Part shown: positions 45,307 through 53,840 of the stretch, in pieces
Layout: every line of letters begins with the position of its first letter
Numbering within the stretch: position 1 is the stretch's first letter
From: Saccharofermentans sp.
GTDB lineage: Bacteria; Bacillota; Clostridia; Saccharofermentanales; Saccharofermentanaceae
Direction: 5' to 3'
Length of the DNA: 53,843 nt
Assembly: GCA_016292145.1 (NCBI GenBank)
Contig: JAEFBA010000007.1
Coordinates: 1-53,843 of the forward strand
Position numbers and translations under genes: made by a program
Notes under the pieces: model-generated
Told to the model about the DNA's origin: nothing
What the model saw: only the letters and a program-made list of their open reading frames with translations
The model's database searches: none

Positions 45307-46447
45307 GAATTCTTTAGGCTTTATCAGTAATTACGACCGTTCATGCGTTGAGATAGATCTTGATGCCCTGAAGCATAACTTCGAGGAGATCAGGAAGGCG
45401 ACCACGGACGGCGCAGGTATTCTGGCTGTTGTTAAGGCTGATGCATACGGCCACGGCGCGATCGAGATCGCAAAGACCCTTATCGATTCCGGTGCTGCAG
45501 GACTTTGTCTTGCGACGATCGACGAGGCAGTGGAGCTCCGTAAGCACGGAATAGAAGTGCCCATGATGACTTTGGGCTTTACCGATCCCGTCAGATTCAA
45601 GGATGCAGTCAAGTACGATGTTGAGCAGTCGGTATATTCATATGAGATCGCAAAGGCACTGTCTGATGAGGCTCTGGCACAGGGCAAGACATGCAAGATC
45701 CACATAAAGCTCGACACCGGAATGGGAAGGATAGGCTTTAAGACGGACGGCTCCGAGACAGAGGAGATCGTCAGGTCATGCACATTGCCCGGAATAGAAC
45801 CTTATGGCGTCTTCTCTCATTTTGCCGTGGCAGATACGGATGACGACGATTATACAAGAGAGCAGTTCAGGCTGTTCATGGATCAGATAGATGAACTCGG
45901 TAAACGGGGCATCAGGTTCACCAAAAGACACATCTGCAACAGTGCAGGCATTTTAAGATTCCCGGAGATGCATTTGGATCTTGTCAGGGCAGGCATCATC
46001 TTATACGGCCTTATGCCGCCCGGATGCCCCAAGCCCGTTACGGATATCAACCTTAAGCCCGTCATGAACTGGTATGCAAAGGTCATTCACGTAAAGACCG
46101 TTCCTGTCGGCGCTACGGTAAGCTACGGCAGACATTTCGAAGCATCACGCCCCACGGAGGTCACCACGGTAGGCATCGGATATGCTGACGGCCTGTCGAG
46201 AAGACTGTCCAACGGATTTGAACTCGTGATAGGCGGAAAGAAGTGCCCGATCATCGGCAATATCTGCATGGATATGTGCATGGTGGACACTACGGATCTT
46301 GAGGTAAGACCCAAGGTCGGAGACAGGGTAACCGTTTTCGGAAGCGAGAGATCTGCTGACGAACTTGCAGAGGCGCTCGGTACGATTAATTACGAGATCA
46401 CGTGTGATGTTGGCAAAAGAGTCAGAAGACTCTATGTCGGAGGCTGA
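45299..46447 (+). CDS. alr: Alanine racemase
   Basis: A 382-residue PLP enzyme making D-alanine for peptidoglycan. The PLP lysine is in VVKADAYGHG, the catalytic Tyr in VSYGRHF and the conserved GNICMDMCMVD follows. I chose ATG 45299 (MSENSL), overlapping the nnrD stop as ATGAGTGA; the upstream frame lies in nnrD. It is the last gene of its run, and secY begins 100 bases later with its own promoter. Confidence 0.93.
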   Translation: MSENSLGFISNYDRSCVEIDLDALKHNFEEIRKATTDGAGILAVVKADAYGHGAIEIAKTLIDSGAAGLCLATIDEAVELRKHGIEVPMMTLGFTDPVRFKDAVKYDVEQSVYSYEIAKALSDEALAQGKTCKIHIKLDTGMGRIGFKTDGSETEEIVRSCTLPGIEPYGVFSHFAVADTDDDDYTREQFRLFMDQIDELGKRGIRFTKRHICNSAGILRFPEMHLDLVRAGIILYGLMPPGCPKPVTDINLKPVMNWYAKVIHVKTVPVGATVSYGRHFEASRPTEVTTVGIGYADGLSRRLSNGFELVIGGKKCPIIGNICMDMCMVDTTDLEVRPKVGDRVTVFGSERSADELAEALGTINYEITCDVGKRVRRLYVGG

Positions 46448-46479
46448 TTTTTTCGCATATATTATTTAAAAGATACTCG

Positions 46480-46508
46480 GTGAAAAAAGCGCAGATATGC
46501 GCTATAAT
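46480..46508 (+). promoter_or_regulatory. secY promoter with a palindrome in the spacer
   Basis: GTGAAA at 46480-46485, a 17-base spacer and a perfect TATAAT at 46503-46508. The spacer ends with the perfect dyad GCGCA-GATA-TGCGC (46489-46502), placed exactly where a repressor could block polymerase. Confidence 0.6.
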
Positions 46509-46547
46509 ACATACGCTTTATTTTTATACCAAGGAGAATGCCCATTA

Positions 46548-47864
46548 ATGGAAGGTACATTGCGCGAGAGCTGGAAGAACCCGGAGATAAGGAAGAAGAT
46601 ACTCTTTACCTTCCTGATAGTTTCCATTCTTTGTCTTCTTACTATAATCCCGATTCCCGGTCTTAGTCATGCTGCAGCTACAGCAAAGATCGAAGATTGG
46701 GGCAGCATAGGCACCGTAATCGACATCCTTTCCTGCGGAGCTCTTACTAACGGCTCCATCATCAGTCTCGGCATTTTCCCGTTCCTTGTAGCATCCATCG
46801 TTATGCAGATCGTGACGCTCGCAGTTCCGAAGCTCAGAGATCTCGCACAGGCAGGCGGCGAAGGAACAAAGCTCATCACAAAATACACAAGGATCGCTTC
46901 ACTTATCGCTTCAGGCGTTTTCGCTGCACTTTACTGCCTCGGAATGAAGGATACGGTCTTCCCGAACTTCAATTTCTGGGTAGCGATCGTTATCTGCGGC
47001 GTCACTGTTGCAATAGGCAGCGCTTTCTGCGGCTGGTGCGTAGAGCTCCTTAACACAAAGGGTCTGGGCAACGGTCTTACGATCATCATCGTTGCAGGCA
47101 TCATCCATAACATTCCCCACGATCTTCTGACACCTTACTTCAACGCGATCGATCTCGGAATCGTATGGGCACTCGTTTATATGATCATGGGAATCCTCCT
47201 GGCTATCGGCATGCTCGTTCTTGCCCTCCTCATCAACATGGGTGAGAAGAAGCTCAGGATCATCTTCTCAAAGAGAACAGTCGGCATGAAGCAGTACGGA
47301 ATGCAGAACCAGGTTATCCCGCTCAAGGTCGCTCAGGCAGGCATCACACCCGTTATCTATGCATTGACGGTAGTCCTGTTCATTCCTGCGATCCTTACGA
47401 TGATCGCTCCCGGATCTGACAATGTCTGGTTCGTAAATGCAAGATACTTCCCGACAAGCGTAATGTTCATTCCGTTCTTCATTATCTTCCTGGTATTCTT
47501 CGCATATGTTTTCGCACTCATGCAGTTCAATCCCTACGATATCTCCAACCAGATCAAGCAGAACGGCGGATATATCCAGGGAATCAAGCCCGGCAAACCG
47601 ACATCAATGTACATGATGTCCGTATATAGCAATCTCAACAGCGCAGACTGTGCATATCTTATTCTCGTCTGTGTTATCCCGCTCGCATTGAGCTTCATTC
47701 CCGGTCTTAGCAGCATTGCTTTCTCGGGAATCGGTCTTGTTCTCGTAGCAGGCGGATTCATCGAGATGAAGACTCTTCTCGATAATGCTCTCAAGCTTGA
47801 AGAAGATAAGCTCAAGCAGGCAGGCAAAGACAAGAAGCGCAGCAAGAACTACAACAAAAAGTAA
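46548..47864 (+). CDS. secY: Preprotein translocase subunit SecY
   Basis: A 438-residue channel protein with ten expected membrane helices. Conserved parts are FLIVSILCLLTIIPIPG (helix 1), SLGIFPFLVASIVMQI, KGLGNGLTIII and the C-terminal loop region FNPYDISNQIKQNGGYIQGIKPGKPT split between loops, which contact SecA and the ribosome. I chose ATG 46548 with AAGGAG upstream. In most bacteria secY follows rplO; here it follows alr with its own promoter. Confidence 0.95.
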   Translation: MEGTLRESWKNPEIRKKILFTFLIVSILCLLTIIPIPGLSHAAATAKIEDWGSIGTVIDILSCGALTNGSIISLGIFPFLVASIVMQIVTLAVPKLRDLAQAGGEGTKLITKYTRIASLIASGVFAALYCLGMKDTVFPNFNFWVAIVICGVTVAIGSAFCGWCVELLNTKGLGNGLTIIIVAGIIHNIPHDLLTPYFNAIDLGIVWALVYMIMGILLAIGMLVLALLINMGEKKLRIIFSKRTVGMKQYGMQNQVIPLKVAQAGITPVIYALTVVLFIPAILTMIAPGSDNVWFVNARYFPTSVMFIPFFIIFLVFFAYVFALMQFNPYDISNQIKQNGGYIQGIKPGKPTSMYMMSVYSNLNSADCAYLILVCVIPLALSFIPGLSSIAFSGIGLVLVAGGFIEMKTLLDNALKLEEDKLKQAGKDKKRSKNYNKK

Positions 47865-47879
47865 AAGGGAGGCAGTTTT

Positions 47880-48533
47880 ATGAATCTGATCATTTTAGGT
47901 GCACCCGGTTCCGGAAAGGGAACATCAGCAACAGTTTTAAGAGAGAATTATTCCCTCGCTCATATCTCCACAGGCGATCTGTTCAGATACAACATCAAAG
48001 AGAATACACCTTTGGGAATCGAAGCCAAGTCTTATATAGACAAGGGCGCTCTGGTTCCTGATGACGTAACGATCAGAATGGTTGAAGACCGTCTTAATAA
48101 TCCCGATTGTGAGAAGGGTTATATCCTTGACGGCTTCCCGAGAAATATCGCTCAGGCTGAAGCACTCGATAAGATGCTCGCAGCTAAGGGCTCCAAGATC
48201 GACGCAGTTGTCTATGTAAAGTGTGATGACGAGATCATCATGGACAGAGTTACAACAAGACGTGTCTGCGAGAAGTGCGGCGCAAGCTTCAACGTTAAGT
48301 ACATGCCCACCAAGGTAGAAGGCGTCTGCGACGTATGCGGCGGCAAGGTCATCCAGAGATCTGACGATAATCCGGAGACAGTTGCCAAGAGACTTGAGAC
48401 ATACAGAGTCAACACACAGCCCCTTATCGATTTCTACAACGAGAGAGGAATCATCGTTGAGGGCAACAACAATGTAGATTCAAAGACATGCATCGAGTCC
48501 ATCGAAGCAGGACTTAAGAACCTGGGACTTTAA
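47880..48533 (+). CDS. adk: Adenylate kinase
   Basis: A 217-residue long-form adenylate kinase. P-loop GAPGSGKGT, STGDLFR, DGFPRN and a LID domain with four Cys (CEKC and CDVC), expected to bind zinc. It interconverts AMP, ADP and ATP in the cytoplasm. Position after secY is the normal spc order. GGGAGG precedes the start. Confidence 0.96.
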   Translation: MNLIILGAPGSGKGTSATVLRENYSLAHISTGDLFRYNIKENTPLGIEAKSYIDKGALVPDDVTIRMVEDRLNNPDCEKGYILDGFPRNIAQAEALDKMLAAKGSKIDAVVYVKCDDEIIMDRVTTRRVCEKCGASFNVKYMPTKVEGVCDVCGGKVIQRSDDNPETVAKRLETYRVNTQPLIDFYNERGIIVEGNNNVDSKTCIESIEAGLKNLGL

Positions 48534-48552
48534 TTAGAAATTAGGTATATAA

Positions 48553-49323
48553 ATGGTAGAGATCCTTACCCAAGAAGAATTCGAAAAGATGAAGGCGGCA
48601 GGAAAGATCCTGCAGCACGTTTTCAAGGCCTGCCGCGATGAGATCAAGCCCGGCATTTCCACACATGATGTGGACAAGCTCTGCTATGACATCATCAGAA
48701 GCTATGACGCTATCCCTTCGTTCCTTAATTACGGCCAGCCGCCGTTCCCCGGAACGATCTGCGCTTCCGTTAATGACGAAGTCGTTCACGGAATCCCCAG
48801 AAAGACAAGGATCCTTGAAGAGGGCGATATCATCTCGGTCGATGTCGGAGCGATCCTTGACGGTTATCAGTCAGATGCCTGCAGAACCTATATGGTCGGC
48901 GAGGTCGCACCTGAAGTAAAAGATCTCGTAGAGCGTACCGAGAAGTCCTTCTGGATCGGACTTGAATTTGCCAAGGTCGGCATGAGGACAGGCGATATCG
49001 GTCATGCTATCCAGGAATACTGTGAAGGCTTCGGCTACGGAGTAGTAAGAGAGCTTACAGGCCACGGAATCGGAACAACGATGCACCAGGATCCTGATGT
49101 TCCCAATTACGGAAGACCGGGTCACGGCTATAAACTCAAAAAGGGTATGGCAATCTGCATCGAACCGATGATAACATTGGGTACACGTGAGATCGAACTT
49201 CTGGACGACAGGTGGACAATAGTTACACAGGACGGCAAGCCTGCCAGCCACTATGAAAATACGATATTAATAACGGATGAGGGTCCGTATTTAACAACCT
49301 ATGACTATGAGGAGGGTTTTTAA
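48553..49323 (+). CDS. map: Methionine aminopeptidase, type I
   Basis: A 256-residue metalloprotease that removes the initiator methionine. The metal ligands can be followed: Asp in [16 protein letters not shown] (two), His in LTGHGIGT, Glu in CIEPM and the last Glu in the C-terminal region ENTILIT. The ribosome site is weak (TTAGG). It overlaps infA by one base (TAATG). Confidence 0.95.
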   Translation: MVEILTQEEFEKMKAAGKILQHVFKACRDEIKPGISTHDVDKLCYDIIRSYDAIPSFLNYGQPPFPGTICASVNDEVVHGIPRKTRILEEGDIISVDVGAILDGYQSDACRTYMVGEVAPEVKDLVERTEKSFWIGLEFAKVGMRTGDIGHAIQEYCEGFGYGVVRELTGHGIGTTMHQDPDVPNYGRPGHGYKLKKGMAICIEPMITLGTREIELLDDRWTIVTQDGKPASHYENTILITDEGPYLTTYDYEEGF

Positions 49324-49550
49324 TGGCGAAGGAAGATGTTATTGAAGTACTGGGAGTAGTTGATGAAGCATTGCCTAACGCAATGTTCAAGGTAAAGCTC
49401 GACAGCGGACACATTGTTCTTGCTCATTTGTCAGGAAAGCTTAGACAGAATTACATCAAGATTCTTCCGGGCGACAAAGTAACAATGGAGATCTCGCCAT
49501 ACGATCTTTCCAGAGGCAGAATCACCTGGAGAGGCGAGAAGAAAAAATAA
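49323..49550 (+). CDS. infA: Translation initiation factor IF-1
   Basis: A 75-residue OB-fold protein starting [11 protein letters not shown] with [19 protein letters not shown] and the C-terminal RGRITWRGE, all hallmarks of IF-1. In the usual spc operon rpmJ follows directly; here the glycerophosphotransferase-like gene starts six bases after the stop. Confidence 0.96.
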   Translation: MAKEDVIEVLGVVDEALPNAMFKVKLDSGHIVLAHLSGKLRQNYIKILPGDKVTMEISPYDLSRGRITWRGEKKK

Positions 49551-49556
49551 TCAGAA

Positions 49557-50813
49557 ATGCAGTCAATTGAATTTCTGAAACAATTGTATATTGACCCGGC
49601 AACAGGAAGCATGCTGTTTTCTGTGTTGCTGGGTATTTTTATCTCTTCAGGTTATTTTTTGAGATTATTATTCATCAAAATCAAAACGTGTTTTGGGGTA
49701 AAAACAATTAAACAATCCGAAAAGCATAACAAGTATCTGTTATATACAGATGACAAACGTTATTGGAATAATTTTATGCCAATTTTGGATGAGTTTGAAC
49801 GCAGGAAAACAGATGTTTCTTATTGGACATCGTCAGAAGATGATCCTGTTTTTTCCCAATCATATAAATATGTACATCCTGTTTTTATTGGGACAGGGAA
49901 TAAAGCTTTTATAAGACTGAATGCTGCTAAAGCTGATGTCTTGCTGACTACGACGCCCGGCCTTGATGTATTGCAGTGGAAGAGGTCTAAGGGCGTAAAG
50001 AAGTATGTCCATTTTATGCATGCTGCTGATACGGCACTTACATACAGAATGTTTCAGATTGATTTTTTTGATTCTATTTTGACAGTTGCAGATTACCAGA
50101 CGGAGGAAATCCGAAAGATCGAGAAGATCCGCAATATTCCGCCGAAAGAGATGAAGGTTGTCGGACTGCCGTATTTTGACACCCTGTCAAAAAAGATCTT
50201 AAGTGCCCCAAAACCGGACAATGATAAGAAGGTCATTTTGCTCGCACCTACATGGGGAAAGAGAGGGTATCTTTACAGCTTTGGCGAGACGCTCATATCC
50301 AAACTGGTTGTTCTTGATTACGAAATCATTTTCCGTCCGCATCCACAGTCATATGATGCAGATAAGGATGTCCTTGATAAGATTCGCACAAGATTTCAGA
50401 GCGTGGAGAATTTCAAGTGGAACAGTGATAATGATAACTTTGATGCTTTAAATGCCGCTGATCTTCTTATAAGTGATTATTCTGGTGTAATGTTCGATTT
50501 TGCTCTTGTGTTCAGCAAACCCGTAATGTATACCCCTGAAACAGATTTTGATAATAGCATCTATGACTGTGCCTGGCTTGATGAAACGCTTTGGAAGTAT
50601 GATGCGCTCCCTAAGATAGGGTGTGAAATACATGCAGATGATTTAGACAATATCCAAGTTGTGATTGATGAAATCTTGTCAAGCGGAAAATATGATCAGG
50701 GAATTAGGAAAGTTAGAGAATATGCCTGGATGAATCAGGGTCATTCAGCAGAAACAATAGTTGATTATCTTGTTGATCTTCAGTCAATTGTTTCCACACA
50801 AGTTGAGGGGTAG
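49557..50813 (+). CDS. CDP-glycerol glycerophosphotransferase-like protein
   Basis: A 418-residue membrane-associated protein. The N-terminus has YIDPATGSM and one hydrophobic segment (about 17-40). The rest matches the TagB/TagF family: VHFMHAADTAL at the position of the first catalytic His, IIFRPHP with the second, and the SDYSG motif in LLISDYSGVMFDFAL. It should transfer glycerol phosphate or a related unit to a membrane or wall glycan. It lacks a strong ribosome site and is six bases after infA, so translation may be coupled. AT-rich codons (ATT, AAA, TTA) set it apart from infA and map and suggest acquisition by transfer. Confidence 0.82.
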   Translation: MQSIEFLKQLYIDPATGSMLFSVLLGIFISSGYFLRLLFIKIKTCFGVKTIKQSEKHNKYLLYTDDKRYWNNFMPILDEFERRKTDVSYWTSSEDDPVFSQSYKYVHPVFIGTGNKAFIRLNAAKADVLLTTTPGLDVLQWKRSKGVKKYVHFMHAADTALTYRMFQIDFFDSILTVADYQTEEIRKIEKIRNIPPKEMKVVGLPYFDTLSKKILSAPKPDNDKKVILLAPTWGKRGYLYSFGETLISKLVVLDYEIIFRPHPQSYDADKDVLDKIRTRFQSVENFKWNSDNDNFDALNAADLLISDYSGVMFDFALVFSKPVMYTPETDFDNSIYDCAWLDETLWKYDALPKIGCEIHADDLDNIQVVIDEILSSGKYDQGIRKVREYAWMNQGHSAETIVDYLVDLQSIVSTQVEG

Positions 50814-50815
50814 AT

Positions 50816-53392
50816 ATGAATTGTTTATGGGAAATCATAATTACCCCCTTAGAACTGTTTTATGAGGCAATATTTGTATTTGCAAATAAGATTTCTCACA
50901 GTGAGTTGGCTGCCATTATTCTTTTGAGCATCGTTGTAAGCACACTTGTTCTCCCTCTTTATATGAGAGCCGAGAAAATAGAGATTGAAGAACAGAAGAA
51001 AGAAAAAGAACTGTCCCACTGGGCTGCGCATATTAAAAAGAATTTCCGTGGCGATGAACGATATATGACACTTAATGCATATTATCGTGAGAATCATTAC
51101 AATCCTATCTATCAGCTTAAGAGTTCGATTTCTATTTTACTTCAAATCCCGTTTTTTCTGGCAGCTTATCATTTTTTGGGAAATTATGCGTCTGATGAAT
51201 TTCTCAGCAATCCCGATGGTATTCTTTCCATAGGCAGCTTAAGTGTTAATGTTTTGCCGATATTGATGACACTGATTAATCTTATTGCAACATTTATTTA
51301 TACAAAAGGTTTTCCTGTTGGAAAGATTTTAAGATCTTTGATTCTCCCATTAGTATTCTTAGTGCTTTTGTACAATTCACCTTGTGCACTTGTTATTTAT
51401 TGGACAATGAACAATATCTATTCATTGATTAAGATAATAATTATTAAGGTTATAAGCGAAAGAAAGAATAACCCGGATTTGCATTTAGATATTAAACGCA
51501 GGACAGGATCAGGTGAGTTTATAGACAGAATTAATTCTTTTTTAGATCAGAAGCCCCAGATGGTACGTTTTATTCTGCCAATGATGTTTATGTCGGTGTT
51601 TACTGGTCTTTTAATTCCGCTTGATTATCTAAGTGCTTCTCCGGAAGAATTCATTAATGCTACTAATCCTCAGAATCCGCTTTTGTATTTATTATCGACA
51701 GTGTTTGTGTCAATAGGATTCTATACTCTTTGGCCTGCCGTGTTTTACTTTCTGGCCAACAACAGGACGAAACATATAATGGCTGTATTAGCAATCGGCG
51801 GTTCAGTTTTCTCAGCGGTTAATTATTTATTTAGTGCAGATACAGGAACAATTAATACGGTTTTGGTGTTTGATCAGGCACCGGGTTATACGTTATTGCA
51901 AAAAGCACTAAATGTTTGTCTGCTGGTGCTTATAGTAACAGCATGTTTATTCCTGTATAGATTTAAAAAAACACTTAGTGTGTTTTTCATTGCGATGATT
52001 CTTACAACTGTTTCAATATCAGTGATAAACGCAAAGAAGATAAATGATTCGTACCAATCAGTTATCAGTCATATAGATGACTTCAGGGAAGAAAAGGAGC
52101 CTAGAATCTCATTGTCTGCAAACGGGTATAACGTAATGGTCATTATGCTTGACAGAGGTTCTTCAGAATTAGTTCCTTATGTTTTTAATGAATTTCCTGA
52201 GATTAAGAATAAGTTTGACGGCTTTACATATTATCCTAATAGCACATCATTTGGAATAAAGACTCTAAATGCTTCTTCTGCTTTATTTGGCGGATATGAG
52301 TACACACCGGAAAGAATGGACGAAAGAGCGAATGAGTCTTTGAAGGATAAGCATGATGAATCGCTGAAAGTATTGCCGAAATTATTCAGTGATCAAGGAT
52401 ATAAAACAACTCTAATGGATCTTCCGTATCCTGGTTGGACTCAAACTGGCGATTACTCTGCTTTTTCAGACATTGATAATTGTGAGACGTATCATGCAGT
52501 AGACTATTTCAACAAAGATAGCGAAATATATGTCAATACAGAAACCCGAAGGAATCGCAACTTATTTTTGTATAGTATTTTCAGGTGTGTTCCTACGTGT
52601 CTAAAGGAAATAATCTATGACAACGGATATTATCTTTGGTCCAGCAAAGATGCATATGACACATTAGAGATTTTACCGAATTATAAAGTTTTGGAGAATC
52701 TTGATGACATGACTCATATTGATAATGAATCTGATGGATGTCTGTTTTTGATCAATAATGAGACTACTCACGATGTTCAACGACTTAGAAATTTTGACCC
52801 GTATGAAGTCGTTCCATCCGATGAGGATTTTGAGGGTTATTATATTTCTGATGGTGATAAAGAAATATATTTAGAAACGTGGTTGCAAACTGCAACATAT
52901 GAAAGCACAGTAGCCGCCCTAAGAGAATTGGGCAATTATTTTGATTATTTGAGAAGCTGCGGAATATATGATAATACGCGAATTATAATTGTCAGCGATC
53001 ACGGAATTGATTTGGACATTCATAGCGAATTGTCTTTGGGTGATATCAGCGCCGAATATTTTAACTGCATGTTTTTTATTAAAGATTTTGAATCATCCGG
53101 GCATAAAACGGATTATACGTTTATGACAAATGCAGATGTTCCTACTGTAGCAACAAAAGGAATTATAAATAATCCGGTCAATCCGTATACCGGTAAGCCA
53201 ATTAATTCTGATCTGAAATATTCCGATCTATATATAGGATATAGTATTACTTTCGACAGAAGGCTTTGGAATCCTGATGTAAACAAAGGAAACACTTTTT
53301 ATTATGATAAGAATTTCGCTTGGTTTAAATTAGTCAATGAAAACGTATTAAAAAAAGAAAACTGGGTCCAGGTAGATAGACCTGGTGATTAA
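50816..53392 (+). CDS. YidC/Oxa1-like membrane domain fused to a sulfatase/LTA-synthase-like domain
   Basis: An 858-residue protein with two recognisable parts. Residues 1 to about 215 follow the YidC/Oxa1 order: a membrane segment ending in LVLPLY (about 31-51), a charged loop with a helical hairpin (51-95), YRENHYNPIYQLKSS and LLQIPFFLAAY, two more segments, and CALVIYWTMNN. The groove Arg of YidC appears to be Ser42. Further membrane segments lie at about 240-405. From about 440 the sequence is an alkaline-phosphatase/sulfatase fold: VMVIMLDRGSSE, FGIKTLNASSALFGG with a candidate nucleophile Thr, and IIIVSDHGID as metal site. The catalytic part should face outward and may move a glycerol-phosphate-type group. 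AT-rich, three bases after the glycerophosphotransferase-like gene. Confidence 0.8.
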   Translation: MNCLWEIIITPLELFYEAIFVFANKISHSELAAIILLSIVVSTLVLPLYMRAEKIEIEEQKKEKELSHWAAHIKKNFRGDERYMTLNAYYRENHYNPIYQLKSSISILLQIPFFLAAYHFLGNYASDEFLSNPDGILSIGSLSVNVLPILMTLINLIATFIYTKGFPVGKILRSLILPLVFLVLLYNSPCALVIYWTMNNIYSLIKIIIIKVISERKNNPDLHLDIKRRTGSGEFIDRINSFLDQKPQMVRFILPMMFMSVFTGLLIPLDYLSASPEEFINATNPQNPLLYLLSTVFVSIGFYTLWPAVFYFLANNRTKHIMAVLAIGGSVFSAVNYLFSADTGTINTVLVFDQAPGYTLLQKALNVCLLVLIVTACLFLYRFKKTLSVFFIAMILTTVSISVINAKKINDSYQSVISHIDDFREEKEPRISLSANGYNVMVIMLDRGSSELVPYVFNEFPEIKNKFDGFTYYPNSTSFGIKTLNASSALFGGYEYTPERMDERANESLKDKHDESLKVLPKLFSDQGYKTTLMDLPYPGWTQTGDYSAFSDIDNCETYHAVDYFNKDSEIYVNTETRRNRNLFLYSIFRCVPTCLKEIIYDNGYYLWSSKDAYDTLEILPNYKVLENLDDMTHIDNESDGCLFLINNETTHDVQRLRNFDPYEVVPSDEDFEGYYISDGDKEIYLETWLQTATYESTVAALRELGNYFDYLRSCGIYDNTRIIIVSDHGIDLDIHSELSLGDISAEYFNCMFFIKDFESSGHKTDYTFMTNADVPTVATKGIINNPVNPYTGKPINSDLKYSDLYIGYSITFDRRLWNPDVNKGNTFYYDKNFAWFKLVNENVLKKENWVQVDRPGD

Positions 53393-53408
53393 GGGTAGAA
53401 AAAATCAG

Positions 53409-53436
53409 TTGAAAACCAAATAGATTCTGCTATAAT
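53409..53436 (+). promoter_or_regulatory. Consensus-like promoter before rpmJ
   Basis: TTGAAA at 53409-53414, a 16-base spacer and TATAAT at 53431-53436. It lies just after the inserted pair of genes and can restart transcription into rpmJ and the following ribosomal protein genes. A leader hairpin (CCTGT/ACAGG, 53461-53494) touches the rpmJ ribosome site. Confidence 0.75.
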
Positions 53437-53504
53437 AGTTCAGCATGCGCTCAAAAGGCGCCTGTATTTGTTGTGGAAAAATAACAGCAACAGGAGGTAC
53501 TAAT

Positions 53505-53618
53505 ATGAAAGTACGACCGTCAGTAAAGCCGATGTGCGAAAAGTGCAAGATCATTCGCAGAAACGGCAAAGTTATGGTCATTTGTTCCGACCCTAAGCAT
53601 AAGCAGAGACAGGGTTAA
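53505..53618 (+). CDS. rpmJ: Ribosomal protein L36
   Basis: A 37-residue L36 of the zinc-binding type: [15 protein letters not shown], then [13 protein letters not shown], with the Cys-Cys-Cys-His set intact. GGAGG precedes the ATG. In most bacteria it follows infA directly; here about 3.95 kb separate them. Confidence 0.97.
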   Translation: MKVRPSVKPMCEKCKIIRRNGKVMVICSDPKHKQRQG

Positions 53619-53840
53619 GACATTTGACGGGCTTTCGTATGTGCAGAATTAGCCCTGCCGAATGATAACGGAAGCCGCGGGATAAAAGCTCCTTCCCGCA
53701 CAAGTATTTATTAAATAAAAGAAGTAATCATATTTACTCACCGTTACCGAGAGGGCGGCTGCTCCCTAACCCGGAGTTCCTTGACTTACGTGTGTCAAAT
53801 AGAGATTAATACCACTTTATCCAATACGGAGGTACATTAA
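53619..53840 (+). ncRNA. Candidate structured leader RNA before presumed rpsM
   Basis: A 222-base spacer with several possible stems: ATTTGAC (53622-53628) with GTCAAAT (53794-53800) closing the whole element, GGGCT (53629-53633) with AGCCC (53651-53655), TAACGG (53666-53671) with CCGTTA (53741-53746), GCGGGA (53677-53682) with TCCCGC (53694-53699), and TTTATT/AATAAA. TTGAC (53781-53785) competes for GTCAA (53794-53798), so two folds exclude each other. A promoter starting with the same TTGACT is the main alternative. Confidence 0.4.
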
